DNA of 64,000 nt. Origin: Elymus sibiricus (taxonomy: Eukaryota; Streptophyta; Magnoliopsida; Poales; Poaceae). Each line of letters opens with the position of its first letter. Position 1 is the stretch's first letter. Positions 31,633 through 41,404 of the stretch are shown here, in pieces. The notes below the pieces were generated by a model. That model was given only the letters and a program-made list of their open reading frames with translations, ran no database searches and was not told the DNA's origin. The position numbers and the translations under genes were made by a program. The DNA lies in the NCBI GenBank assembly GCA_039707655.1, contig CM077665.1:76385954-76449953 (forward strand), read 5' to 3'.

Positions 31633-32717
31633 TAGCATCTACAACTACGGATAGCAAAAATGACCCCTCAAATGTCCGCAGACACGTACGGGTCATCCGT
31701 AGCCCGGACACGCCTTAAATAAACACTACTGCATCTGGACATCTTATACTAGATTCTCAAATTCATACAAAAGCATGCAAACGAAATAACCTACGTACTA
31801 CGTAGAAACCTAACTACTCCTTGTCGGAGATTTCGACGATCTCCGTCCCCTCCGGCGGATAAATGTGCGGCGGCTGCATCTCCGTTGCGGCCTCCTCCGT
31901 CGCTATCTCCGCATCGAGGTCGTCGAAGAGGACGTCGGCCTCCGCTTGCCTCTGTCAGATGAGCCTACGGTTGGCCTTCACCTCGGGCTCATCCCGGATG
32001 GAATCCAGGATGGCCTGCTGCTCCGTCATCTCCTCGGCTTGGGCGACGGCGAACTCCGCCTCCGCCTCCGCCATGTTCAAGCCCGGAGCAGGCTCGTCCG
32101 CCTCGATCTGCTCCCCCTCATCCTCCTCCCTTGCCTCCGACAGCTCCTCCTCCGGTTGCTCCTCCTCCTCCTCCTCCTTCGCCAGCTCCGGCGAGTCCGG
32201 AGGCAGACCCGCAGCGATGCGGGTGGCGCGCTGAGCCTAGATCTCCATTTCGATCTACATCGTTGCTCCGGCGTGAACATAGCGTAGGTGGTGATCCTAT
32301 TGCGGACCATACTGACACCGGAGACTGTGGGAGAGCGGGGGAGAGGAGGTGGATGTGCTATGTCTGGGGGCGCCGGCCGTCTTACATAGCCGGCTATGGC
32401 CTCGGGCGGCGAGCCAGAGCGGCGCTACGCGGCGTTCGCACCGCGGCGACAGTCGACGCGCCCGTCGGACCGTCGGGTTTCCGGACGAGCCCGTGTGGGG
32501 CCCCATCGTCAGGCGGACGTGGCGGGCGTGCCCGGGCACGCCCCGGCGCCCCCATATCCGCCACATATTTAGGCTGTATATGAGGGGTGCCGGTCAGCCC
32601 GGGCGTTTGAGGCCCGTTTGAGGCGCCCGGCTGGGTCGCATTTTCGTGACCGGTCAATGACCGGACGACCCGCCCGCACGTTTGAGACAGATATGAGGGG
32701 TCTAGTTGTAGATGCTC
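31633..32717. mobile_element. Harbinger-like non-autonomous element 1
   Basis: The left end (AGCATCTACAACTACGG) and the right end (TCTAGTTGTAGATGCTC, followed by TAA) are inverted repeats. Both have inner ACCCCTCA / TGAGGGGT motifs shared with three neighbouring elements. The left tip is slightly eroded, so the 3-bp target duplication can only be seen on the right (TAA). It holds a minus-strand gene fragment but no transposase. Confidence 0.6.
31814..32260 (-). pseudogene. Glu/Ala-rich gene fragment inside Harbinger-like element 1
   Basis: The minus strand reads RIAAGLPPDSPELAKEEEE, then EADEPAPGLNMAEAEAEFAV and TEQQAILDSIRDEPEVK, and meets TGA near 31957. It continues in the same frame as QAEADVLFDDLDAEIATEE and PPHIYPPEGTEIVEISDKE before TAG at 31814. 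An earlier TAG lies near 32246. The composition indicates an acidic coiled-coil protein of unknown function, with two in-frame stops. The neighbouring element 2 carries a comparable short coiled-coil frame. Confidence 0.45.
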
Positions 32718-32929
32718 TAAAGGATGGCTTTCGAAGAACCTGGATGAAAGTTGTGGTTTTGTCATTGATCTACTTTGTTTCTGTTTTGACCTAATGTAGT
32801 TTATTTAGTTGATCAAATAAAATTAAGATACAAGTAGACGTTATCATATTCTGAAGAGAGAGGGATGAAGGCTAGAGAATTTGTCTAGTGATACCAGCCT
32901 TTAAGGTCTTGTACGGCGCTAGATATTTA

Positions 32930-33793
32930 GAGCATCCACAGCCGGACCTTACAAATCCGCCCCCTTATAGGCCCGCGGACGCGCCCGGACGGCCCCTCAT
33001 ATTATGTTCCGTGCATCCACATGTCTCATATCCGGACTCTCAAATTTATACAAAGCCATGCATGTCGATCATTCGATACAAATTGTCCGAATTCAATAGT
33101 TCAAAAGAAGCAAATGAAATCATAGTTCAACAAACCGGACATGCCAAAATGAAATCAATGTCCGACCGACAAGTGTTGCTTGTCGGATCACTGGCCAGAC
33201 GAGTTCGTCCATGCGTCCTGCTCCGCCTGGGCATCCTTCTTCGCCTGCATCCGGGCTGCCTCCTCCTCCTGCATCCTGGTCGCCTGCTCCGCTGCCGCAG
33301 CCGTAGCCGCACTGGCCGCCTCCAACGCTCTATGTTCGTTGATCTCCTTCTTCTTCTCCACAAGCCATTTCTTGGCATGTTCAGCCAAGGTGGATTCATC
33401 TGCCAACATGATCTTTGCATCCAAGGTCGGGGACGGGCTGGAAGACATCATGACGGCGGATCGGGGCAGGTGGTGAGGATGGAGAGCAAGGGTGCCGGAT
33501 GGCGAGGGGTCGGGCACGGGAAATGGTGGAGGGCGGCGGGAGGAGAAGGAAGGGTTTGGGGAATTTGGGGCAATTTGAGGTGGGGTGGGGCTGTCGGGTC
33601 TGACGTGGCGGGCGTGTCCGGGCTCCCCCATATCCGCCCCATATTTGGGCTGGAAACGACGGGTGTCGGTCAGCCCAGGCATTTGAGACCGGTTTGAGAG
33701 ACCCGTCAGGGTCGATTTTTTGTGACCAGGAAGTGATCGGGCGGTCTGCCCGGGTGTTTGAGGAGGGTATGAGGGGTCCGACTGTAGATGCTC
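32930..33793. mobile_element. Harbinger-like non-autonomous element 2, TTA target duplication
   Basis: The left end GAGCATCCACAGCCGGACC and the right end GGTCCGACTGTAGATGCTC are inverted repeats. They are flanked on both sides by TTA (32927-32929 and 33794-33796), the 3-bp TWA duplication characteristic of PIF/Harbinger and Tourist elements. The length is 864 bp and there is no transposase. Confidence 0.75.
33188..33451 (-). CDS. Small Ala/Glu-rich coiled-coil ORF in Harbinger-like element 2
   Basis: An 87-codon frame starting MMSSSPSPTLDAKIMLADES and running into a helical segment rich in Ala, Glu, Gln and Met (AKKWLVEKKKEINEHRALEA, RMQEEEAARMQAKKDAQAEQ), ending TNSSGQ. The same frame is open further upstream to 33682 but that part overlaps repeat-like Pro-rich sequence. 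No known domain is recognised. It is comparable to cargo of related short elements. Whether it is expressed is unknown. Confidence 0.35.
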   Translation of the reverse strand: MMSSSPSPTLDAKIMLADESTLAEHAKKWLVEKKKEINEHRALEAASAATAAAAEQATRMQEEEAARMQAKKDAQAEQDAWTNSSGQ

Positions 33794-33796
33794 TTA

Positions 33797-33967
33797 TGCA
33801 ACACCGATGCTGTGATGGATATGAGGGTTCGCGGATAGCCCGAGTGTATAGGGATAATATGAGGGGTCCTGTTGGGTCACTTTTTTCCTTCTCTCTTGTC
33901 CAGTCACTGATCGAACGCGTCCGCGGGCGTATGAGCTGTCGTTTGAGGCGTCAGGTTGTAGATGCTC
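33797..33967. mobile_element. Right-end fragment of a related Harbinger-like element
   Basis: Contains TATGAGGGGT motifs and ends GGTTGTAGATGCTC followed by TAA, the same terminus as elements 1 and 2. No matching left end is apparent, so this is a truncated or strongly diverged copy abutting element 2. Confidence 0.45.
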
Positions 33968-34085
33968 TAAGCACATGCTTGTACAAAAAGAAAGGTGTTT
34001 TTTTACTTGAGGCATATGTGTTGGCACTTGCGTTGTACAGGGCCTAAATAACAACATCATTGTATCTTTCTCTTTGCATCGCTTA

Positions 34086-34196
34086 GAGCATCTACAGCCG
34101 GACCCCTCATACCCATCTCAAACGCCCGGGCTTACCGGCACCCCTCAGATCCAGTCCAAATATGGGATGGATATGGGGGAGCCCGGGCACGCCCGC
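34086..34196 (+). mobile_element. Left part of another Harbinger-like element, interrupted by Gypsy-1
   Basis: Starts GAGCATCTACAGCCGGACCC after TTA (34083-34085) and contains the ACCCCTCATACC and CCCGGGC-rich sequence typical of the family. It is cut at 34197 by a Gypsy LTR beginning TGATACGTCTCC. Its other half is not found in the window. Confidence 0.6.
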
Positions 34197-34472
34197 TGAT
34201 ACGTCTCCGTCGTATCTACTTTTTCTCACACTTCTGCCCTTGTTTTGGACTCTAATTTGCATGATTTGAATGAAACTAACCCAGACTGACGTTGTTTTCA
34301 GCAGAACTACCATGGTGTTGTTTTTGTGCAGAAATAAAAGTTCTCGGAACTAGACGAAACTTTTTGGAGATTTATTTTACAATAAATAAAAAATACTGGA
34401 GCCAAGAACCACCGGAGGGGGAGCCCTGGTTGGGCATGATACACCAGGGCGCGCCACCCCCTCCAAGCGTGC
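34197..34472 (+). repeat. Gypsy-1 5' LTR, first part
   Basis: Begins TGATACGTCTCCGTCGTATC and is interrupted by Gypsy-2. The last five bases CGTGC (34468-34472) are the target site, repeated at 54031-54035. Joined to 54036-55172 it gives an LTR of about 1.41 kb. Confidence 0.85.
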
Positions 34473-35032
34473 TGATGAGGATGCCTACCCTGGGTAGGGT
34501 CATAGGCCTAACATCTAAGGCCCACATGTGGTCCTTCAATGTCATTAAAGCCCCTGGGCAGAGATTCATTCGGATGAATATGGCCGTTCATTCGGATTAT
34601 TCATGTCACTCGGACTACACAGCGCCATTCGGACAGACAGGAGCTCAGGCGACCCGGAAGGTACATTGTCCGTAGAATTCGAGCAGTCATTAGTTATGAT
34701 GTTATTTTCCCGTTACCAGTAACGCCTGGTTAATAACAGTCGTTCCTGTAACGCAGCCTTCATTGGCATTTATTACCCTAATCATGGCGTTCAGCCGGTG
34801 GTTGCGCACTCTATATAAGCCAACCCCGGGCGCCAGTGCAAGGGTTCCGACCCTGTGTAATCTTCTACCACCATAAGCAAACACCACAGCCCCCGGGCTC
34901 GAGACGTAGGGCTGTTATCACTTCCGAGTGAGGCCTGAACTAGTACATACCGAGTGCACACTTGCGCCGTAGTTAGACTTTGTCCCTCCATTCGTACCCC
35001 CTAGTACTATTGTCAGGTTCATTCCCACGACA
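34473..35032 (+). repeat. Gypsy-2 5' LTR
   Basis: TGATGAGG...CACGACA. It contains a TATA box (CTCTATATAAGCC) near 34808-34820 and an AATCATG region upstream. It matches 53471-54030 with about two dozen differences. Confidence 0.92.
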
Positions 35033-35034
35033 GT

Positions 35035-35052
35035 TGGCGCCCACCGTGGGGC
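35035..35052 (+). promoter_or_regulatory. Gypsy-2 primer binding site
   Basis: TGGCGCCCACCGTGGGGC begins 3 bases after the 5' LTR. The TGGCGCC start fits a tRNA 3' end; the tRNA identity is not assigned here. Confidence 0.75.
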
Positions 35053-35104
35053 TGCGCGTCTAGCGAATTCCAACGCAGGTGGAATTTCCACTTTCTCGTT
35101 CATC

Positions 35105-36758
35105 ATGAACACATTCGGCGGCGAGACCCTCTTCGGGTCCCTCAGCTTCGCCGTCAACGATTCGGCATGGCTGCGGGAAGCACCGCTGGAAGCAGAGGCA
35201 CTGCCCACCCGAGGTGCGGTGCACTTCAGCGTGACGACGTTCGGAGTTCTCCTCCGACAACCGTCTACGCCTTATCGGCCAACTTCTCCGACCCGTCTTG
35301 CGGCTTGTTGCCGGCGCTCCGGGCGCTCACGGCTGCAGCGTTGGATCAAGCACGCTGTAGCAGCCCAAGCTGCTGGACAGCAGATGGACGCGCTTGAAGC
35401 CGACGAGTCCGTCCACTGCCTCTTCCCGTCTTCGGATGACGAATCTTCCGAAACGGCCGAGCACGAGAGCAGCGGCGATGTGGCGGAGGTCTTGATGGCC
35501 GGTCCAGCCCGAGGTGCTGCTCCTCCTGGGCATTCCGCGGGAGATACCCGCGATCGGGACGGTAACCGCAACAACGCCAGCTCCGACGGCTATGTTCCCC
35601 GACCCCTCACCCGAGAGCAACGGGAGGAAATCAGGCGTAGGAACGATTAGGTCCTTCTGACGCCCATAGCGGGGAATACCCCAGAAGAGATAGCCCTAGA
35701 GGCTGCTCGTCAAGCCACCCTGGCTAAGCGCGAGCGACTCGAGCGGCTACAACGTTCACTCGACGAACGCGCGGCAAGAGACCTTCCCAGCTCCAGCCGT
35801 AGCCGCCGTCAGTTATTCACAAAGGATCATCCGTACACCATCCCGGTGATGCGCACGCCTTTGCTGAATCTGTCCGCGGCCACTCGGATTGCAGATGCGA
35901 TCCAGCCGTCTGATTCGGCGGCAGGCGAGGGCATTCGGCAAATCCAGGCTCTGCTGAAGACCGCCCTGCAACAAAACTCAGAGGTATCACAGTCTCACCA
36001 ACGCATTCGCAATGAGTCCACTCGGGCAGACACCGTCCAGTCAGCTCACGCCGAGGAAAGACCCGCGAACTCCTCCTCTTCCGAGAGGTCCGCACGGAGG
36101 ACACGGGCGCGACGACCACGATTTCAGTCGGACTCCCCCTCCGAGGGGCGGTCTACGTGGCTAACGTCCGTATGACAGAGGCTACCCACTCGGGAGGAAC
36201 CGTGAGCGGAGCCCTATTCGGCACAGAGGCTACGATGCCCGGTCTGACATCACTCAGCGAGTGGTCGATCGGAACAGGCATGATAGAGACCGAGCGAGCG
36301 GCTGGGGAGTTACCGGCCTCAGGTGTTTCAGCAGATACATCCGAGAGGCGGAGATACCCCCAAATTATCGGTTGGCAACCGGAATCGGAAAGTTCAATGG
36401 CGAATCCAAGCCAGAGACTTGGGTCGAAGACTATCGAGTCGCTGTCCAGATCGGTGGCGGCGATGATTTCGTTGCAATGAAACACCTTTCGCTCATGTTG
36501 GAAGGGTCTGCGCGTGCATGGTTGAATCAATTGCCCACCAATTGCATTTACTGCTGGGAGGATTTGGCCCGAGTGTTCGTCAAGACATTCGAGGGCACGT
36601 ACAAGCGCCCGGGTGGGTTGACAGAACTAGAGCACTGCGTCTAGAAGAGCAACGAGACTCTCTGAGAGTACATCCAGCGCTGGACCACGTTGCACAACAC
36701 CGTGGAGAATGTGACCGAGCATCAGGCCGTGTGCGCTTTTAAGGCCGGCACTCGGTAG
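35105..36758 (+). pseudogene. Gypsy-2 gag, several stops and one frameshift
   Basis: The N-terminal part (35105-36175) reads in one frame with TAG at 35648 (ND*VLLTP, probably from CAG). Around 36100-36170 the reading frame shifts. It continues as YDRGYPLGRNRERSPIRH and then IPPNYRLATGIGKFNG, WLNQLPTNCIYCWEDL and FVKTFEGTYKRPGG, the usual Tat-type gag core. Further stops occur at 36642 (TAG) and 36756 (TAG), after which the frame runs on as the protein at 36765. The capsid region is therefore recognisable but disrupted. Confidence 0.75.
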
Positions 36759-36764
36759 CGGGAG

Positions 36765-38024
36765 TTGATCTTGAAGTTCGGCCTGTCTGGGGCTCTGTCC
36801 CTCAGTCGGGCTATGGAGATCGCAAATAAGTACGCCAATGGCGAGGAAGAAGACCGCCTCCATAGCGGCAAAGGGAGAGCCGGCAACGCCCGTCAATCGG
36901 GAGGCAATGTCGGGAAAAATCAGAAGCGGAAGGCTGACGCCTCTGGCAAGGCAGAGGTGGCAGCCGTACAAGGGCAGGGACAAGGCAAGCCGAAGCCCAA
37001 GAAAAAGAAGAAAGAGTGGATTCCCAAGAAGAAGTCTGACTCTAAGTCTGACATCCTCGATCAACCGTGCCAGATTCATACCAAGACGGATGAAGAAGGC
37101 AACGTTGTGCTCCCGAAGCACACCACTCGGGAATGTCGCCTGCTCAAGCAGGAGATGGGCGCGGAGCTCTCGAGTGAAAAAGTCGACGCCGAGGATGACG
37201 ATGGTACTTCCGAGTACCCACGGGTTGAGAAAGTCCTCGTGATTTTCGCTGACGTCGAAAGCAAGAGGCAGCTTAAAGTTGTCAACTGGGAGGTCAACAT
37301 GGCAGTTCCGACTGCCCCCAAGTACCTCAACTGGACGGAGACACCTGTCACATTTGACCAGTCCGACCATCTGCCTCACATAGCCACTCCTGGAAGGCAG
37401 GCGTTGGTCGTCGACCCGACAGTGGGTGGCGTCCGACTGCGCAAGGTCCTGATGGACGGAGGCAGCGGGCTCAATATCATATATGCTGATACGCTCAAGG
37501 CAATGGGCATCCCAATGTCTCAATTGAGCAAGAGCAACATGCATTTCCACGGGATTGTCCCTGGGAAGAAGGCAGAGTCACTCGGTCAGATCGCTCTGGA
37601 CGTCGTATTCGGAGGCGAAAAGAATTTCCGAAAGGAAAGGTTAACTTTCGAGGTGGTTGACTTCCGTAGTGCTTATCACGCCATCCTGGGTAGGCCTACC
37701 TACGCACGTTTCATGGCCAGACCATGTTACGTGTATCTCAAACTCAAGATGCCAGGGCATAAGGGCATGATCCCAGTGACTGGCGACCGGAAGATCGCCG
37801 AAGAGTACCTCCAGCAGGGCTCCAAGATCGCCAACGAGCAAGTGCTTGCAGTCGAACTTGAAGGGTACAAGAAGGAAGTAGATACGGCTGATCTGCTCAG
37901 ATCAAAGCCACCGGCTTCAAAATCAGCCTTCCAGTCGGCTGGCGAGACCAAGCAAGTCCACGTTCATCCGAGTGACCCGAGTGCTGCTCCGACGAACATC
38001 TCCACTTCACTTGGAGAGAAATAG
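36765..38024 (+). CDS. Gypsy-2 gag C-terminus and aspartic protease segment
   Basis: 419 codons in the same frame as the flanking pol segments, so this is part of a polyprotein cut by stops rather than a separate gene. It starts in the gag tail (LILKFGLSGALSLSRAMEIA), followed by a Lys-rich stretch and one CCHC-like remnant (HTTRECRLLKQ). The retroviral-type aspartic protease lies at about residues 222-320, with LMDGGSGLNIIY replacing DTG/DSG by DGG and AILGRPTYARFM at its end. It finishes SLGEK followed by TAG at 38022, where CAG (Gln) is expected. Confidence 0.8.
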   Translation: MILKFGLSGALSLSRAMEIANKYANGEEEDRLHSGKGRAGNARQSGGNVGKNQKRKADASGKAEVAAVQGQGQGKPKPKKKKKEWIPKKKSDSKSDILDQPCQIHTKTDEEGNVVLPKHTTRECRLLKQEMGAELSSEKVDAEDDDGTSEYPRVEKVLVIFADVESKRQLKVVNWEVNMAVPTAPKYLNWTETPVTFDQSDHLPHIATPGRQALVVDPTVGGVRLRKVLMDGGSGLNIIYADTLKAMGIPMSQLSKSNMHFHGIVPGKKAESLGQIALDVVFGGEKNFRKERLTFEVVDFRSAYHAILGRPTYARFMARPCYVYLKLKMPGHKGMIPVTGDRKIAEEYLQQGSKIANEQVLAVELEGYKKEVDTADLLRSKPPASKSAFQSAGETKQVHVHPSDPSAAPTNISTSLGEK

Positions 38025-38087
38025 GAAGCCGAGCTCATCCAGTTCCTCCGTGAGAACTGGGACATCTTCGCATGGAAGCCGGCTGAC

Positions 38088-40085
38088 ATGCCTGGTGTGC
38101 CCAGGGAACTGGCTGAGCACCGACTCCGAACCGATCCCAAAGCCAAGCCAGTCAAAGAGTACTTGTGCCGATCCTCCGTCGAGAAGCGCAAGGCGATTGG
38201 TCAAGAGATAGCTCGGCTCCTTGCCGCCGAGTTCATTTGCGAGGTTTACCACTCCGAGTGGCTCGCGAATGTCGTCTTGGTGCCGAAGAAGGACAAATCA
38301 CTCCGTATGTGTATCGACTTCAAACACCTCAATCGGGCCTGCCCGAAGGATCATTTCCCTTTACCTCGGATAGATCAGATAGTAGACTCTAATACCGGAT
38401 GTGAACGTCTGTCGTTCCTGGATGCGTACTCCGGGTACCACCAGATCCGAATGTACGGTCCTGATGAAATAAAAACAGCCTTCATCACCCCATTCGGGTG
38501 CTTTTCCTACGTCACGATGCCATTCGGCCTGAAGAATGCTGGGGCCACTTTCCAGCGCATGATCCAGAAATGCTTGCAAAGGCAGATCAGTCGGAACGTG
38601 GAGGCTTCTATGGACGATATCGTAGTCAAGTCTAGGAAAGGTTCCGACCTCCTGACTGACCTTGCCGAGACCTTCGCGAACCAGCGGCGCTTCGGAATAA
38701 AGTTGAATCCAGCTAAGTGCACATTCGGAGTGCATGCCGGAAAGTTACTCGGTTTTCTCATTTCCGAACGAGGGATCGACGCCAATCCGGATAAAATTGG
38801 CGCTATCGTCCGAATGAAGCAACTGGAGCGCTTACATGACGTGCAAAGGCTGACAGGGTGCCTCGCGGCCCTGAGCCAATTCATCTCAAGACTCGGAGAG
38901 AAGGCACTTCCCCTCTACCGACGGATGAAGAAGTCTGACAAGTTCGAGTGGACCAATGAAGCACAAGCCGCGTTTGAAGAACTCAAGGCATTGCTTTCCA
39001 CCCAGCCGGTGTTAACTGCTCTGGGCAGCCAAGAACCTTTACTCATGTACATCGCGGCGACTAGCCAGGTGGTGAGCACAGTCCTCGTGGTAGAGCGCGA
39101 AGAGCCGGGAAAAGCATTCAAGATTCAAAGACCTATATATTACATCTCAGAAGTGTTAACCTCTTCCAAGCAAAGGTACCCGCACTACCAAAAGCTGGTC
39201 TATGGTATTTACCTAACTGCTAAAAAGGTGGTTCATTACTTCCAAGATCATTCGGTCACGGTCATCAGCAACACTCCCCTGTCGGAGATCTTGCACAACA
39301 GAGACGCTGCTGGCCGGGTGGCAAAGTGGGCAATTGAGCTCCTTCCGCTGGAGATCAAGTTCGAAGCCAAGAAAGCAATCAAGTCCCAGGCATTGGTTGA
39401 TTTTATGGCCGAGTGGACCGAGCAAGAGCAGCCAATTCCGAGTGTTCCCGAACACTGGACTATGTACTTCGACGTATCCAAGATGCTCAATAGCTTGGGA
39501 GCTGGTGTGGTTCTTGTCTCTCCCAAAGGAGACCGGCTGAATTATGTCCTCCAAATCCATTTCGATTCATCAAACAATGAGGCTGAGTATGAAGCCCTCC
39601 TGTACGGGCTCTGCATGGCCATATCACTCGGCATTCGTCGTTTGATGGTCTACGGTGATTCAGACCTCGTTGTCAACCAAGTGATGAAAGAGTGGGACAT
39701 TCGGAGCCCAGCAATGACCGGTTACTGCAACGCGGTCACAAAGCTGGAGAAGAATTTTGAAGGTTTGGAGCTGCATCACATTCCTCGCGCAAAGAATCAG
39801 GCAGCAGACGACCTAGCGAAGATTGGGTCCACTCAGCGAGCAGTCCCTAAGGACATTTTCTTCGAACATCTGCGCGCCCCAATGATAGCAGAAGATCCTT
39901 TCACAGAAGAGCCCCCACAAGCAGTCGGTCCATCTAATCCGACTGAGGTTGACGTTCCGGCCGTAGTGGATCTGGTCCATGAAATGCTGGTAATCACTCC
40001 CGAGTGGACTCAACCCTATTTGGCATACTTGCTCAGGCAAGAACTCCCCGAAGATGAAGAAGAAGCTCGTCGGATCGTCCGTTGA
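38088..40085 (+). CDS. Gypsy-2 reverse transcriptase and dual RNase H segment
   Basis: The open stretch is in frame with 36765-38024 and 40104-41237; translation upstream of the ATG (ELIQFLRENWDIFAW) also fits. RT motifs: LANVVLVPKKDKSLRMCIDF, FLDAYSGYHQI, FSYVTMPFGLKNAGATFQR, and an active site SMDDIVVK instead of the usual YVDD. The RT-linked RNase H (QPVLTALGSQEPLLMYIAA through IYYISEVLTSSKQRYPHYQK) is followed by a second RNase H with intact acidic residues (MYFDVSKM, NNEAEYEALLYGL, YGDSDLVVNQV, NQAADDLAKIG). Two RNase H regions are characteristic of Tat-clade elements. It ends at TGA 40083 (VR*SKSF, probably from CGA). Confidence 0.88.
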   Translation: MPGVPRELAEHRLRTDPKAKPVKEYLCRSSVEKRKAIGQEIARLLAAEFICEVYHSEWLANVVLVPKKDKSLRMCIDFKHLNRACPKDHFPLPRIDQIVDSNTGCERLSFLDAYSGYHQIRMYGPDEIKTAFITPFGCFSYVTMPFGLKNAGATFQRMIQKCLQRQISRNVEASMDDIVVKSRKGSDLLTDLAETFANQRRFGIKLNPAKCTFGVHAGKLLGFLISERGIDANPDKIGAIVRMKQLERLHDVQRLTGCLAALSQFISRLGEKALPLYRRMKKSDKFEWTNEAQAAFEELKALLSTQPVLTALGSQEPLLMYIAATSQVVSTVLVVEREEPGKAFKIQRPIYYISEVLTSSKQRYPHYQKLVYGIYLTAKKVVHYFQDHSVTVISNTPLSEILHNRDAAGRVAKWAIELLPLEIKFEAKKAIKSQALVDFMAEWTEQEQPIPSVPEHWTMYFDVSKMLNSLGAGVVLVSPKGDRLNYVLQIHFDSSNNEAEYEALLYGLCMAISLGIRRLMVYGDSDLVVNQVMKEWDIRSPAMTGYCNAVTKLEKNFEGLELHHIPRAKNQAADDLAKIGSTQRAVPKDIFFEHLRAPMIAEDPFTEEPPQAVGPSNPTEVDVPAVVDLVHEMLVITPEWTQPYLAYLLRQELPEDEEEARRIVR

Positions 40086-40103
40086 TCCAAGTCATTCGAA
40101 GTT

Positions 40104-41237
40104 TTGGGGGACCAATTATACAAGAAAAGCACTACAGGAGTCACTCAGAAATGCATCTCCCCAGAGGAAGGGCTACAAATCTTGCACAAAATCCACTCGA
40201 GAACCTGCGGCCACCACGCGTCCTCTCGGACTTTGGCCGCTAAGGCTTTCCGAGCGGGTTTTTATTGGCCCCGAGCCAATGAAGTAACAAGAGATTTGGT
40301 CGACCTGTGCGTCGGGTGTCAATTCTACAGAAATAAGTCTCACAAGCCTGCGTCCGCGCTAAAGACGATCCCACTCACCTGGCCGTTCGCAGTATGGGGC
40401 CTCGATATGGTCGGTCCCCTACGGACTGGGATGAGTGGATTCACACACCTGCTTGTGGCGGTTGACAAGTTCACCAAGTGGGTCGAAGCGAAGCCCATCA
40501 AGAGTTTGGATGCAGGTACTGCCGTCAGTTTCATTCGGCAGATCATCTTCAGATTCGGCGTGCCGCATGACATTATCACAGATAATGGGAAGAACTTTGA
40601 CTCTGACGATTTCTGTGAATTCTTTTTCTCTCAAGGCACTCGGGTTAATTATGCCTCAGTGGCTCACCCACAGTCGAATGGACAAGCAGAACGTGCAAAT
40701 GGAATGATTCTGCAAGGTTTGAAACCTCGATTGATGAGAGACCTGAAGTATGCTACGGGAGCCTGGGTTGAAGAATTGTTGTCTGTCTTATGGGGCATTC
40801 GGACAACCCCGAACCGCTCTACGAAACGCACTCCTTTCTTCTTGGTGTACGGATCAGAGGCTGTGCTGCCGAGTGATCTTCAGCACAATTCCCCCTGGGT
40901 GGAACTATATGATGAAGCTGAAGCTGAAGCTGCACGGCAAGATGGTCTTGACCTTTTAGAGGAAGAGAGAGAGCTAGCCCTCATCAGATCGACGCTCTAT
41001 CAGCAAGATCTGAGGCGTTACCATGACAGACACGTCCAGGGCCGAGCTTTTCAGGAAGGAGATCTTGTCCTCCGACTGGATCAGCAGAAACCCCACAAGC
41101 TAGCGCCTCCGTTGCAAGGGCCGTATGCGATCTCCAAAGTCTTGCACAATGGAGCCTACCGGCTCTACAACATCAAAGATGGCGTAGAAGAGCCCCGGAC
41201 TTGGAACGCGGACCTGCTTCGCAAGTTCTACACCTAG
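40104..41237 (+). CDS. Gypsy-2 integrase segment
   Basis: 377 codons in the same frame as RT. It has an HHCC zinc-binding region (HKIHSRTCGHHASS...CVGCQFY) and an integrase core with the DDE residues in WGLDMVGPL, ITDNGKNFDSD and GQAERANGMI. A C-terminal domain follows (GDLVLRLDQQKPHKLAPPLQ, GPYAISKVL) to WNADLLRKFYT and TAG. Integrase inserts the cDNA into the genome. Length and motifs are complete. An AATAAAG polyadenylation-like signal follows near 41291. Confidence 0.88.
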   Translation: MGDQLYKKSTTGVTQKCISPEEGLQILHKIHSRTCGHHASSRTLAAKAFRAGFYWPRANEVTRDLVDLCVGCQFYRNKSHKPASALKTIPLTWPFAVWGLDMVGPLRTGMSGFTHLLVAVDKFTKWVEAKPIKSLDAGTAVSFIRQIIFRFGVPHDIITDNGKNFDSDDFCEFFFSQGTRVNYASVAHPQSNGQAERANGMILQGLKPRLMRDLKYATGAWVEELLSVLWGIRTTPNRSTKRTPFFLVYGSEAVLPSDLQHNSPWVELYDEAEAEAARQDGLDLLEEERELALIRSTLYQQDLRRYHDRHVQGRAFQEGDLVLRLDQQKPHKLAPPLQGPYAISKVLHNGAYRLYNIKDGVEEPRTWNADLLRKFYT

Positions 41238-41404
41238 AACATAACTATTCTAGTTTGTCATTCCAGTAATGAATCCGAGTGATCTCGGTGAATAAAGTTT
41301 CGTTCCTTTATATTTTGTCAAAATTTAACTCTTTTCACTCTGGTGAATCAATCTCCTGTGTCACCCCCAGTGGGTGTAAAACGCTTAGCTGCGATCCCGC
41401 ATCG

